DNA of 64,000 bases from Microbacterium oleivorans NBRC 103075 (GTDB lineage: Bacteria; Actinomycetota; Actinomycetes; Actinomycetales; Microbacteriaceae). A model generated the notes under the pieces. The model had not been told where the DNA came from, made no database searches, and saw only the letters and a list, made by a program, of their open reading frames with translations. Within the stretch, counting starts at the first letter, position 1, and each line of letters starts with the position of its first letter. The DNA is taken from contig NZ_BCRG01000009.1 in NCBI RefSeq assembly GCF_001552475.1, positions 62,001 to 126,000 of the forward strand. Direction: 5' to 3'. A program made the position numbers and the translations under genes. Shown here piece after piece: positions 51,617 to 60,462 of the stretch.

Positions 51617-53455
51617 ATGGCCCGGCGGGTTCCCGTACTCGCCGCTCGTCGGCGGGCTCGTCTCGGCGCTCACGTGTGGTGGGACGCCGTCACCAGTGGT
51701 TCCTTCTTCACGCAGCCCTCGCTCTGGTTCACGCTGATCGTCTCGATCACCGTCCTTGCTCCGTTCCAGCACTTCACCGGCCCCGCCGACTACTCACAGG
51801 TCGTCGCCATCGGCGCGCTCGGGTGGGCCGTGCTCGCAGCTGCTCTCGTGCCCGTGGCGATTGCCGAACGCACCATGCGTCGGCGGCGGCTTCGTGGACT
51901 TCTCGTGCTGACGGCCGTCGCCGTCGCAGGCGTTGCCCGTCCGTTCGTCAACGAAGGCGTGTACGTGCTGATCTATCAGAGCGCGCCCGACTTCTCCGGC
52001 CTCTACGCCCGAGTGAGCTCGAACCTCGTGGTCTGGGTCGCGGGGCTCTCGATCATCGCGATGACGGTGCGATCCATCGAACTCACCCGCGGAACCCGTG
52101 CGCGGCTGGTCGATGCGACCGCCGCGCTCGCCGCCGGCAGCCGTCGCCTCGCTCGCTTCGACGCCGAGAATCGCGGCTCCCTCGGCCCCCTCATCTCGCG
52201 ACTCCGGCGTGAACGCGACGCGATGCTCGCCGGCACCATCGACTTCGACGCCGTCCGCGAGTACTCCGAGCGGGTCCGCGCAGCCAGCCACCGCCTCGAG
52301 GAGCGCGCGGACCTCGATCTTCGTGTCGTCCCCACCGACTCCGGCGATGCTCCCGAACCCCCGGCACCCCGAACCGCATTCGCCATGCTCCGGCCCGCAC
52401 CCCACCTGCTCACCGGCTTCGTCTTCATGCTCGGGGCCGTGCCCTACGCCCACCACGTCGCCGGTCTGCCCGCCGCGATCGCGGCCATCCTCGTCGGCAT
52501 GCCGCTCACCCTCGCCGCCGACGTCGCGGTCCGCTTCTTCGGTCACAAGAAGAGCGCCGCGCAGCGCGGCGGAGTGCTGGTGGCAGTGTGGGTGGCCGCC
52601 GGCATCCTCATGTCCGTTCTCGCCTACGTGCTGGTGCCGCACGACGACCCCGCCCGCATCGTGCCCCTCGCCTCGCTGCCGCTCGTCGCCGTTGCGCTGG
52701 CCGCCTGCACGGACGCCGTGGCCCGAGCGTCCGATACCGCGCGTCGGCTCGAAGTCGTGCTCGGGATGGTTGCCCGCACCCTCACCGCCAAGACCGCGCA
52801 CGCGCGCCGCCCGTTACGGCACGCCGCGCATGTGCTGCACGGTCGGGTGCAGGGCCGATGCGTACTGCTCGCGGCCGCGGCCGACGAGCGGGAGATCACG
52901 CCCGACGACATCCTCACCTTCCGACGAGAGACGGATGCCGCCTACGATTCGATCCTCGCCTTCATCGTCGAGACGAACGCCGCCGCAGCAGAAGGGGTCC
53001 TACAGTCGGCGCACGAAGACCTCGCCGAACTCGTCGCGACCTGGAGCGCCGTCCTCGACGTGTCGAGCGAGATCTCGGCCAGCGCCGCCGACGCGCTCAT
53101 CGATCCTGCGCTCTCGAGGAGCGTTGCGACCGTGGTGAACGAAGGCTTCGTCAACGCGGTGAAACACTCCGACGCGAAGTCGGTGTGGCTGTCGGTCGGG
53201 GTCGAAGGCGAAGCGCTGCTCGTGCGCACCTGGTCGATCGGCACCCTCGATAGTGCTCCGATCGCGACCCCCGAGCGACGTGGTGTCAGCGCGCTCGGGT
53301 CGGGCGCCCGCATCTTCCAACGCGACGACACGGTCGTCCTCGAAGTTCCGGTACCGCTGACCGCAGACCGGGAAGGGCCGGTGGCGACGGTTTCCGACCC
53401 GCCGCAGCCTGCCTGGTGGGGGCGTCGGGCAACCCGTGCGTCACGCCGCGACTGA
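51617..53455 (+). CDS. Membrane sensor-kinase-like protein with atypical H-box, paralogue of the 21.8-kb gene
   Basis: The 612-residue protein has the same plan as the protein at 21,851-23,554: an N-terminal membrane block (about 30-160), the stretch IDFDAVREYSERVRAASHRL (compare LDFEAVRGYADRVRAASHAL), and a second membrane block (about 265-370). The phosphorylation helix HVLHGRVQGRCVLLAA has His408, and the ATPase N box is TVVNEGFVNAVKHS. Gly boxes are weak (RRGVSALGSGAR). No adjacent regulator gene is present. GGGGAAAGACAAGG upstream of the ATG serves as ribosome site. Confidence 0.83.
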   Translation: MARRVPVLAARRRARLGAHVWWDAVTSGSFFTQPSLWFTLIVSITVLAPFQHFTGPADYSQVVAIGALGWAVLAAALVPVAIAERTMRRRRLRGLLVLTAVAVAGVARPFVNEGVYVLIYQSAPDFSGLYARVSSNLVVWVAGLSIIAMTVRSIELTRGTRARLVDATAALAAGSRRLARFDAENRGSLGPLISRLRRERDAMLAGTIDFDAVREYSERVRAASHRLEERADLDLRVVPTDSGDAPEPPAPRTAFAMLRPAPHLLTGFVFMLGAVPYAHHVAGLPAAIAAILVGMPLTLAADVAVRFFGHKKSAAQRGGVLVAVWVAAGILMSVLAYVLVPHDDPARIVPLASLPLVAVALAACTDAVARASDTARRLEVVLGMVARTLTAKTAHARRPLRHAAHVLHGRVQGRCVLLAAAADEREITPDDILTFRRETDAAYDSILAFIVETNAAAAEGVLQSAHEDLAELVATWSAVLDVSSEISASAADALIDPALSRSVATVVNEGFVNAVKHSDAKSVWLSVGVEGEALLVRTWSIGTLDSAPIATPERRGVSALGSGARIFQRDDTVVLEVPVPLTADREGPVATVSDPPQPAWWGRRATRASRRD

Positions 53456-53457
53456 AC

Positions 53458-53601
53458 TCAGTACTCGAGCAGCGCCGCGATGACGAGTGCTGCGGCCCCC
53501 ACCGCGATCAGCACCACCAGAACGTAGACCCACCAGGGGATGCCGGGTGCTCGGGGAGCGGAGCGCTTGCGTGAACGGCGGTGCGACGAGCGTGCGAACA
53601 T
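53458..53601 (-). CDS. Small single-pass membrane protein (47 residues)
   Basis: A short gene on the minus strand encodes MFARSSHRRSRKRSAPRAPG followed by IPWWVYVLVVLIAVGAAALV and IAALLEY. It has a strongly basic cytoplasmic N-terminus and one membrane helix. GGGAGGA lies six bases before the ATG, an excellent ribosome site. It is convergent with the sensor gene, whose stop is two bases beyond its own. Family unknown; such small membrane proteins often modulate larger membrane partners. Confidence 0.72.
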   Translation of the reverse strand: MFARSSHRRSRKRSAPRAPGIPWWVYVLVVLIAVGAAALVIAALLEY

Positions 53602-53727
53602 CGGGTTCCTCCCACAACGGCGGCGCCGGAACGCCGAGGTCCCTCATTCGGCGCCGTTGACGAGAACCTGCGCCCACCGTAGCGGAGCAGCCCACGCTGG
53701 GGGGAGTGGCGTTTCCGAAGTCGCGGG

Positions 53728-55299
53728 TCAGCGGGTGGCGAGCATCCGATCTGCCGTCCGGAGCCCGAGTGCCATCTGCGTGAGAGCAGGGTTGGCGGGC
53801 AACGAGCTCGGGAAGGTCGAGTTGTCGCAGATCCAGAGGTTATCGATCTCGTGCGAGCGACCGTCGGCATCCACCACAGCGTCGTCGGGGTCGTCACCCA
53901 TCCGGCAGGTGCCGAGCGTGTGCGCGGTGCGCTGCATCACCCGCGTGGAGCGCGCACCGGCCGCCGTGAGGATGCGCTCCATCACGTCGATGCCGTGCGC
54001 GTCGATGGCTCGCTCATTCGCGCCCTTCGAGAAGGAGATCTCGGCCCGCGGCATCCCATCGTCGGCGATCTCCCGCGAGAGGACCAACGCGTTGTTCTCG
54101 TACGGCAGGCACTCCCCGTTCATGCCGATGCCTGCGCTGAACGGGTAGTCGTCCAGGGCCGACATGAGGTCGTCGCCCCAGAGGTTCGCGGCGCGGATCA
54201 GCTGCACGCCAAAGTTCAGGGGCATGACCCCGAGGCTCTGCAGGAGGTAACCGCCGGCGAAGTCCGCGTCGGCGGGACGGAGGAAGTCTTCGCTGATGAT
54301 CGACGACGGGTACCCGCGGTAGCCGCGGATCGGCTCGTCGAACCGGCCCCACACCTGCACCGCTCCGTGCGCCATGAAGCCCCGTCCGACGACGCCGTTC
54401 GCGTTGCCGACGCCGGTGTGGAGCAGCAGGCGAGGGGTCTCGACGCCGCCGGCAGCGAGCACGAGCGTCGCGCACCGCTGGCGCCTGTCGACCCCGCCGG
54501 AGCGGTAGACCACGGCGGTGACGCGACCCGCGGCATCCCGTTCGATCCCATGCACGAAGGAGTCGGGACGCACCTCGGCTCCCGCGGCCACGGCGGCGGG
54601 GAGGTACGTGTTCGCGGTCGTCGCCTTGGCGCCGAATCGGTCTCCCTGGTGGATGTCGCCGTTGTCGAGCGTTCCCGCGCGCAGCCCGTGGTGCGGCTGA
54701 TCGCGATCGCGAGTGAGGATCGCGGCGGGGCCGTCGGTCGCCGTGATGCCGAGAGCCTCGCACCCGCGCATCATCGCGTCGGACGACCCGTTGCGCCGCA
54801 CAGGCGGGTAGGCGTACTGCCGGGACGGGTCCCACGGGTAGTGCGCCGGACCACTCACGCCGATGTCGGACTCGACCCGTTCGATGTAGCGGATGAGTTC
54901 GGCGTGATCGATCGGCCAGTCCCGGCCCTCACCGGTGTCGGAGCGCAGGCGCACATCGCGTGGGTCGGGACGGGGGGTGAACGCGCCCCAGTGCAGCGTG
55001 CTGCCGCCGACGCCGAACCCGCTGTTGTTCGGCCCGAACGCCGTGCGGTCGTCGCCGCCGCTCAACCGCTCCGACATCCAGTTGATCTTCGTCGACTCGA
55101 GCTCGTCGGGGGTGAACTCGCTCGGTGCGAAGTCCGGACCCGCCTCGAGTGCCACGACCCGCAGGCCCGCCTCCGCGAGACGCGAGAGGAGAGGAGCGCC
55201 GCCGGCGCCCGTTCCCACGACGACGACATCGACCACGTCGTCGTCGGCGAAGCGGCGCATGCCGGGGTGGTCCGTCACCCGGCGCTGGTCAGCGCTCAC
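53728..55299 (-). CDS. GMC-family FAD oxidoreductase
   Basis: The 523-residue enzyme has an N-terminal FAD site VVVVGTGAGGAPLLSRLAEAG then VVALEAGPDF, the substrate/FAD region FGVGGSTLHWGAFTPR, ATLVLAAGGVETPRLLLH, HTLGTCRMGDDPDDAVVD with the active-site His, and the terminal NPALTQMALGLRTADRML. It is of the gluconate/sorbose dehydrogenase large-subunit type, oxidising alcohol or sugar groups. The GTG start overlaps the stop of the next upstream gene (GTGA), which carries the matching small-subunit-like domain. No signal peptide is seen on this subunit. Confidence 0.92.
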   Translation of the reverse strand: MSADQRRVTDHPGMRRFADDDVVDVVVVGTGAGGAPLLSRLAEAGLRVVALEAGPDFAPSEFTPDELESTKINWMSERLSGGDDRTAFGPNNSGFGVGGSTLHWGAFTPRPDPRDVRLRSDTGEGRDWPIDHAELIRYIERVESDIGVSGPAHYPWDPSRQYAYPPVRRNGSSDAMMRGCEALGITATDGPAAILTRDRDQPHHGLRAGTLDNGDIHQGDRFGAKATTANTYLPAAVAAGAEVRPDSFVHGIERDAAGRVTAVVYRSGGVDRRQRCATLVLAAGGVETPRLLLHTGVGNANGVVGRGFMAHGAVQVWGRFDEPIRGYRGYPSSIISEDFLRPADADFAGGYLLQSLGVMPLNFGVQLIRAANLWGDDLMSALDDYPFSAGIGMNGECLPYENNALVLSREIADDGMPRAEISFSKGANERAIDAHGIDVMERILTAAGARSTRVMQRTAHTLGTCRMGDDPDDAVVDADGRSHEIDNLWICDNSTFPSSLPANPALTQMALGLRTADRMLATR

Positions 55300-56681
55300 G
55301 CGGCATCCTCCTTCGTGTCATCGATCGATTCGCCGAGTTCCGCTGGCTCCCACGGCTCGCGCTGGCCGGGTGCGATGGTCGCCCACCCCGCCGGCTCCGC
55401 ACCCGTGCCGCCGATCGCGAACCCGTCGAAGCCGATTCGCGCGAGCGACGCCGGATGCGACAGCCACACCCGCAGCAGGTCGTTGCGCGCGTCTTCGAAC
55501 CAGGAGCGGAAGGCGTCGGCCGTCATCCCGTACGCGATCACCCCGTCGGTCATGAGGCTCACGATGGCGTCCTTCTGGTCCTGCACGTCCCGCGGCCAGA
55601 GCGAGGCGACCGTGTCGAGCCCGAGGCCGTAGGCCACGCGGTCCGACGGAACGCCGGCCGTGCGCCAGCCGTCGCCCGAGCCCGCGGCGAGCAGCGCGTC
55701 GACACGCAGCGCGAGGTCGATGGTGCCGCCGTCGCCCTGCGGTACGAGCAGTGCGCTCAGTGCGCGGAGGGTCTGTACCTGCGCCGGAGTCAGCGCCCGC
55801 GGTGCACGGGTGCGGTCATCGGCCAGTGCGCGGTTCGCGAGCGCGCGGCGCACCGCGACGTCGACCCGCGTCGACGCGAGCACGCGCCCCCACTCCGCCG
55901 GGACGATCGGAGCGCCCTCGCGGATCGCATCCCACGTCTCGGCGAGCACTGCGGCGACCCGCTCGGGCGCCTCGTAGGGGAGCAGATGGCCGACACCCGG
56001 CATCCGCTCGACCCGGGCTCGGGGGTAGGTCTTCGAGACGAGTTCGGGCTGCGCGTCGGCGCCGAGCGCGTCGTCGTCATCGCCGGCGAGGACCACGACC
56101 GGCAGGTCGAGCGTGCCCACCAGCGCGCTCGCGTCTTCGCGGCTGCCCGCAGTCAGCCAGTCACGCCACGCGGATGCCGGCTGTCGCACGACGGCGTCGA
56201 CCGCGGCTTCGTGCAGCGCATCGGAGAGCGGGGCGGCGACGTTCGAGGCGATGAACGCCTCGGCATCCTCTCGCGACAGGTGCTCGCCCTGTGCGGTCGC
56301 GAGCATCTCGGCGCGCTTGTCGTCGGGCATGGGCTCGGGCGTCGGGGGAGAGGGGGCGAGCAGCACGGCGCCCGCGAGCCCGAACACCGGCTCGGTACCG
56401 GCCAGGAGGCGCGCCATGACCCGCGCGGCGACCTTGCCGCCGAGGCTGTGGCCGCAGACGAGGAAAGGGCCGCCGTCGGCCTCGGCGGCGATCCGCTCGA
56501 GGGCGGTGTCGGCGAGGTCGTCGAGCGACGCCGCGCGTCCGCGGTCGAGCAGGTCGATGCCGACGACGCGCAGGCGCGGGTCTGCCGCCGCTGCGACCGC
56601 GTCGGCAGAGCCGGCATCCAACCCCAGTCCCGGAAGGAAGAAGACGGTGCACTCAGGGGTGGGGTTCGCGGCGCTCGTCAC
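55296..56681 (-). CDS. Alpha/beta hydrolase fused to gluconate-dehydrogenase-subunit-3-like domain
   Basis: The 461-residue protein combines an alpha/beta hydrolase (about 10-255) with a C-terminal helical domain (about 280-440). The hydrolase has FFLPGLGLDAGS, nucleophile elbow CGHSLGGKVAA, acid region LAGDDDDALG and the His in MPGVGHLLPYE. The C-terminal part (RALTPAQVQTLRALSALLVPQ, then FRSWFEDARNDLLRVWLSHPASLARIGFDG, GWATIAPGQREPWEP) looks like the small subunit that partners GMC dehydrogenases. Gene overlap with the GMC enzyme supports a complex. Natural substrate unknown; the fusion is unusual. Confidence 0.82.
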   Translation of the reverse strand: MTSAANPTPECTVFFLPGLGLDAGSADAVAAAADPRLRVVGIDLLDRGRAASLDDLADTALERIAAEADGGPFLVCGHSLGGKVAARVMARLLAGTEPVFGLAGAVLLAPSPPTPEPMPDDKRAEMLATAQGEHLSREDAEAFIASNVAAPLSDALHEAAVDAVVRQPASAWRDWLTAGSREDASALVGTLDLPVVVLAGDDDDALGADAQPELVSKTYPRARVERMPGVGHLLPYEAPERVAAVLAETWDAIREGAPIVPAEWGRVLASTRVDVAVRRALANRALADDRTRAPRALTPAQVQTLRALSALLVPQGDGGTIDLALRVDALLAAGSGDGWRTAGVPSDRVAYGLGLDTVASLWPRDVQDQKDAIVSLMTDGVIAYGMTADAFRSWFEDARNDLLRVWLSHPASLARIGFDGFAIGGTGAEPAGWATIAPGQREPWEPAELGESIDDTKEDAA

Positions 56682-56782
56682 TACATCACTCTAGGAACGC
56701 GACGGAGTGCGCTGGCCCTCTTGCGTGGGGCCTTCCCGGGTGCGATCATCCGGCCCTCGTGCGTGGGTTCGGAGATTGTGCC

Positions 56783-56839
56783 CGGATTCGGATGCGCAGG
56801 CGCGTGCGCCTCCGAATCCGAGGGGTCGGTCCGAATCCG
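56783..56839. repeat. Inverted and direct repeats of TCCGAATCCG upstream of the SDR gene
   Basis: CGGATTCGGA (56,783-56,792) is the reverse complement of TCCGAATCCG (56,811-56,820), and a second direct copy lies at 56,830-56,839. The spacing between the first two is 18 bp, and the intervening bases are partly self-complementary. The group is in the 221-bp divergent gap between the hydrolase fusion and the SDR, so an operator is plausible. Confidence 0.65.
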
Positions 56840-56890
56840 AGGGCCCGGAACGCCCCGCGCAAGGGGGTGAATGGATGCCGCATCGGCCCG

Positions 56891-56896
56891 TACCGT
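56891..56896 (+). promoter_or_regulatory. Leaderless-type -10 box of the SDR gene
   Basis: TACCGT ends seven bases before the ATG at 56,903, and no ribosome site is present. The TCCGAATCCG repeats lie about 50-110 bp upstream. Confidence 0.4.
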
Positions 56897-56902
56897 GGCC
56901 GC

Positions 56903-57808
56903 ATGAGCACCGAGCACCCCGACCAGTTCACGTTCGGAAACCCCGTCACGCGCTACGCGCGCGTTGAGCCGCCCGTCCAGCGCCAGCCGGAGCCGGGCGT
57001 GCAGGCGCGGATGACGCCGGTCCCCGACCTCGGCGAAGACACCTACCGTGGCACGGGTCGCCTGCAGGGACGCAAGGCGCTCGTCACCGGTGGCGACTCG
57101 GGTATCGGCGCCGCCGCCGCCATCGCCTTCGCACGCGAGGGCGCGGATGTCGTCATCGTGCACCTCGACGCCGAAGCGGAGGATGCCGCGCACGTCCTCG
57201 ACGTCATCGACGCCGCCGACGTCCGCGGACACGCGATCGCCGCCGACATCACCGACCCGGAGCGCTGCCGCGACCTCGTCGCCGACGCGGCCGAGTTCCT
57301 CGGCGGCATCGACATCCTCGTCAACAACGCCGGCAAGCAGGTCGCCGTACCGCGCGTCGAGGACCTGTCCGACGACCAGTTCCGGACCACCTTCGAAACC
57401 AACGTCTTCGCGCCGTTCTGGATCATCAAGGCCGCGCTCGCGCACATGCCGGCCGGCGCATCCATCATCAACACAGCCTCGCTCGAGGCATACAAGCCGG
57501 CTCCCGACCGTCTCGACTACGCCGCGACGAAGGCCGCGATCAACAACCTGTCGAAGGGTCTCGCACAGCAGCTGGCGCCCCGCGGCATCCGGGTCAATGT
57601 TGTCGCGCCCGGGCCGGTCTGGTCTGCCCTGCAGGTGAGCGACGGAGTCTCCGACGAGCAGATGCAGGCGTTCGACGACGAGAACGAGTACCAGCGGGCG
57701 GGTCAGCCCGCCGAGATCGCGCCGGCATTCGTCTTCCTCGCCTCAGCCGAGTCGAGCTACGTCTCGGGGGAGACCCTCAACGTCAACGGCGGCATGGTCA
57801 CGCCGTGA
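56903..57808 (+). CDS. Short-chain dehydrogenase/reductase with N-terminal extension
   Basis: This is a 301-residue SDR of the YghA/YhxC-like group. A 55-residue N-terminal extension (TFGNPVTRYARVEPP, PVPDLGEDTYRGTGRLQG) precedes the Rossmann core: ALVTGGDSGIGAAAAIAFAR, ADITDPERCRDLV, LVNNAGKQVAV, INTASLEAYKP and the active-site DYAATKAAINNLSKGLA, ending SSYVSGETLNVNGGM. Such proteins are often osmotic- or general-stress-induced; substrate unknown. The upstream frame is open but lacks similarity. Confidence 0.93.
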   Translation: MSTEHPDQFTFGNPVTRYARVEPPVQRQPEPGVQARMTPVPDLGEDTYRGTGRLQGRKALVTGGDSGIGAAAAIAFAREGADVVIVHLDAEAEDAAHVLDVIDAADVRGHAIAADITDPERCRDLVADAAEFLGGIDILVNNAGKQVAVPRVEDLSDDQFRTTFETNVFAPFWIIKAALAHMPAGASIINTASLEAYKPAPDRLDYAATKAAINNLSKGLAQQLAPRGIRVNVVAPGPVWSALQVSDGVSDEQMQAFDDENEYQRAGQPAEIAPAFVFLASAESSYVSGETLNVNGGMVTP

Positions 57809-57811
57809 CGG

Positions 57812-58756
57812 TCAGCCCTGCGGTGCGTTCCAGCTGAGCGACTCGATGTAGCGCAGCAGCACGCCCTCGCGAAGAGCCCACGGCGACACCTCGAGCTCGT
57901 CGACGTCGAGGGCGGTCATCGCGGCGTGCAGCACGACCGCACCCGCAACGATCTGGAACGTGCGGTCGGCCGTGATGCCTGGCAACTCCTGCCGAGCGGA
58001 TGCCGGGATCCGAGCGAGCCGCGGGATCCACGAGCCGAGTGCCTTCCGGGGCAGCACCATGCGCTCCGTGCCCGCCCAGCCGGGCGCGGGGTAACCCACG
58101 AGCTTCGCGAGCGAGCGGATCGCCTTCGACGACCCGACGACGTGCTCGGGTCGCGGCTGCGATCGCATGAGCGCGACGACCGGCTTCAGCGTCGCCTCCG
58201 CGTGCCCACGCAACAGCTCGACGGCATCCTGCCCCGGCGGGTCGTCGTGCAGGTACTCGACCGTCATCCGGCCGGCACCGAGGGGGACGGATGCCGCGAC
58301 CTCCGGCAGCTCGTCGGGCCCCGCCGCGACCTCGAGGGAGCCACCGCCGATGTCGAACAGGAGGATCTGACCCGCCGACCATCCAAACCAGCGGCGCACC
58401 GCGAGGAAGGTGAAGCGTGCCTCGGCTTCGCCGCCGAGCACCTGCAGTTCCTGCCCGAGCTCTGCCTCGATGCGGGCGATCACGTCGGCGCCGTTCGTCG
58501 CCTCGCGCACGGCGCTCGTGGCGGTCGCGAGCAGCTCGACGACGTTCTCGCGGTCCGCGACGCGGCGCGCCTCGGCGACGGCGGCCACCAGTGCGTCGAC
58601 GCCCTCGGCGTTGATCGACCCGTCGGGTTCGAGGTAGCGCATCAGGCGCAGCACGGTGCGATCGCTCGTCGTGGCGAGCGGGCGACCACCGGGACGGACG
58701 TCGGCGACCAGCAGATGGACGGTGTTCGACCCGATGTCGAGGACTCCGAGGCGCAC
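57812..58756 (-). CDS. Ppx/GppA-family exopolyphosphatase/guanosine pentaphosphatase
   Basis: The 314-residue protein has the ASKHA-type phosphate site LGVLDIGSNTVHLLVAD, LATATSAVREATN, the second phosphate loop LLFDIGGGSLEVA, and SVPLGAGRMTVEYLHDDP. It is the short Ppx1-like form without the C-terminal HD-type domain of E. coli Ppx. The family hydrolyses polyphosphate or pppGpp. The GTG start lies two bases after the stop of the secreted cellulase gene, but the two functions are not obviously linked. It is convergent with the SDR. Confidence 0.92.
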   Translation of the reverse strand: MRLGVLDIGSNTVHLLVADVRPGGRPLATTSDRTVLRLMRYLEPDGSINAEGVDALVAAVAEARRVADRENVVELLATATSAVREATNGADVIARIEAELGQELQVLGGEAEARFTFLAVRRWFGWSAGQILLFDIGGGSLEVAAGPDELPEVAASVPLGAGRMTVEYLHDDPPGQDAVELLRGHAEATLKPVVALMRSQPRPEHVVGSSKAIRSLAKLVGYPAPGWAGTERMVLPRKALGSWIPRLARIPASARQELPGITADRTFQIVAGAVVLHAAMTALDVDELEVSPWALREGVLLRYIESLSWNAPQG

Positions 58757-58758
58757 GG

Positions 58759-60330
58759 TCAGCGCGTCGCGGTGAGGCTGAGCTTCGGCGCTGCCGGTGC
58801 TTTCGGGGCGGTGAGGATAGCGCCGACGTCGACGCGGGAGCCCTGCGTGAGGTTCGCGAGGCCCCAGTCCGCTCCCGAGCAGCTCACGCGAGCGCTCGCG
58901 GTGCGGGGGCTGGTGACCTTGCACGTCATGCCCCAGGCGCTGTCGACAGCGACGGCCCCGGGCGAGGCCCACGACGCGGTCCACGACTTCACCTTGACGC
59001 CCGACGACGCCGTCAGTGCGAGCGCGATCTGGTACTTCGACGGCCACGAACTCGTGACGGTCAGGGTCGACGAGACGCCGTTCGACGAGGCGCTGGAGGA
59101 CGCACCCACCGCCGGGTCGGGCTTGGTGCCGGGGGAGGAGGGCTGCGGTGACGGCTGTGGCGCGGGCGCCGGGGCGGGGGCGGCCGGGTAGCGCACGCTC
59201 TTGGGCGTCAGGATCGGCTTCAGGGCCGCGAGCTTCGTCTTCTCGCGCGTGAACCAGTCGTCCTTCAGCAGGCCGCCGGTGTCACCGCTGTTGGGGTTGA
59301 AAGACCAGTACCCCCAGCTGATGCGGCGGTCCTTCAGGTAGCCGACGAACTTCGAGAGCCACTTCTTGTCGGAAGAGGATTGCAGCTTGGTGCCGAATTC
59401 GCCCACGAACACCGGGGCGATGTTCTTCGTGACGATGTAGCCCCACTGCTTCTCCCACACCGCGCGGAGATTGTTCGGGTACCGCTTGTCGTGGAACCAG
59501 GGCTGGTCGAAGACCGATGACGGGTACTCGTGCGGGGAGTAGACGACGCGGTTCTTGACCTTGAGGATGACGGGCTTCGTCTTCACTCCGGTCAGGTTGC
59601 CACCCCACCAGGTGCCCTTGCCGTCAGCGCCGTACTGCACGCCCTCGACGATGATGAGGAGCTTCGAGTTCACGGTGTGGATCGCGTTGCCCGCACGAGT
59701 CGCGGCGGCACGCCAATCGCGTGCCTTCACGCCGCATCCCCAGCACGCCGAGCCCTGCGGTTCGTTGTGGAGGTCGAACCCGATCACGGTGGGCTGGTTC
59801 TTGTAGCGCTTCGCGAGCATCTTCCAGTCCGAGATCCACCGGGCCTCGGAGTACTTCTTCGTGTACCAGAGCTCCGACTGGGCGTCCGAGCCCGGACGGT
59901 GGCGGTCGAGGATGATGCGGAGGTTGTACTTGCGCGCGCTCGCGACGACGGCATCCATCACCGTCAGCGTCGAGGCGCCGGAGAGCTTGGGATTGAGCGC
60001 GAGGTTGACCGACCCCGACGACTTCTTCGTCAGACACTCGTTGGAGAACGGCAGGCGCACGGTGTTGAAACCCATGCCGGCGATCTGCGACATGCCCTGG
60101 TCGAGGGTGATCGACCACAGGCCGTGCGGCGCGCACGTGTCGGTCTCCATGCCGAACCACGACGTCGCCTTGACGGTGACGGTCTTGCCGGTCGACGCGT
60201 CTTGGATCTTCGACCCGTGCGTTTTCAACCACGGGATCGAGGCGGCCTCTGCGGGAGAGGTCGTGCCGGAGACGCCGAGGGATGCCGTCAGCACCACTGC
60301 GGCCAAGACCGCTAGTACGCGTCGCAGCAT
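58759..60330 (-). CDS. Secreted GH5 family cellulase with C-terminal carbohydrate-binding module
   Basis: The 523-residue protein has a signal peptide (MLRRVLAVLAAVVLTASLGV, cleavage near AEA-ASI) and a GH5 domain (about 35-370). GH5 motifs are GFNTVRLPFSNEC, ILDRHRPGSDAQSELWY, GFDLHNEPQG (acid/base Glu), VVYSPHEYPS, PVFVGEFGTK (nucleophile Glu) and WGYWSFNPNSGD. A Pro/Ala/Gln/Ser linker (PAPAPAPQPSPQP) leads to a CBM2-like beta domain of about 100 residues (TLTVTSSWPSKYQIALALT; WASPGAVAVDS). It cuts external beta-1,4-glucan or mannan. The ATG at 60,330 follows GGGGG; the open frame beyond overlaps coaA. Confidence 0.93.
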   Translation of the reverse strand: MLRRVLAVLAAVVLTASLGVSGTTSPAEAASIPWLKTHGSKIQDASTGKTVTVKATSWFGMETDTCAPHGLWSITLDQGMSQIAGMGFNTVRLPFSNECLTKKSSGSVNLALNPKLSGASTLTVMDAVVASARKYNLRIILDRHRPGSDAQSELWYTKKYSEARWISDWKMLAKRYKNQPTVIGFDLHNEPQGSACWGCGVKARDWRAAATRAGNAIHTVNSKLLIIVEGVQYGADGKGTWWGGNLTGVKTKPVILKVKNRVVYSPHEYPSSVFDQPWFHDKRYPNNLRAVWEKQWGYIVTKNIAPVFVGEFGTKLQSSSDKKWLSKFVGYLKDRRISWGYWSFNPNSGDTGGLLKDDWFTREKTKLAALKPILTPKSVRYPAAPAPAPAPQPSPQPSSPGTKPDPAVGASSSASSNGVSSTLTVTSSWPSKYQIALALTASSGVKVKSWTASWASPGAVAVDSAWGMTCKVTSPRTASARVSCSGADWGLANLTQGSRVDVGAILTAPKAPAAPKLSLTATR

Positions 60331-60449
60331 CGAAAAACCCCCGTCGAGAGCGGCAGAACGGCCGCAAAGAAACATCCAGTGCTCAGAGTACGGTACCCTC
60401 GCCCGCCGCCGCGCGGAGGTGCCCGCGCGAGGAGGCTCGCGTGCGCCGC

Positions 60450-60455
60450 TAGAGT
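60450..60455 (+). promoter_or_regulatory. Leaderless-type -10 box of coaA
   Basis: TAGAGT ends seven bases before the ATG at 60,463 (bases 60,456-60,462 lie between). There is no ribosome site between. Confidence 0.45.
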
Positions 60456-60462
60456 TGCCGCA

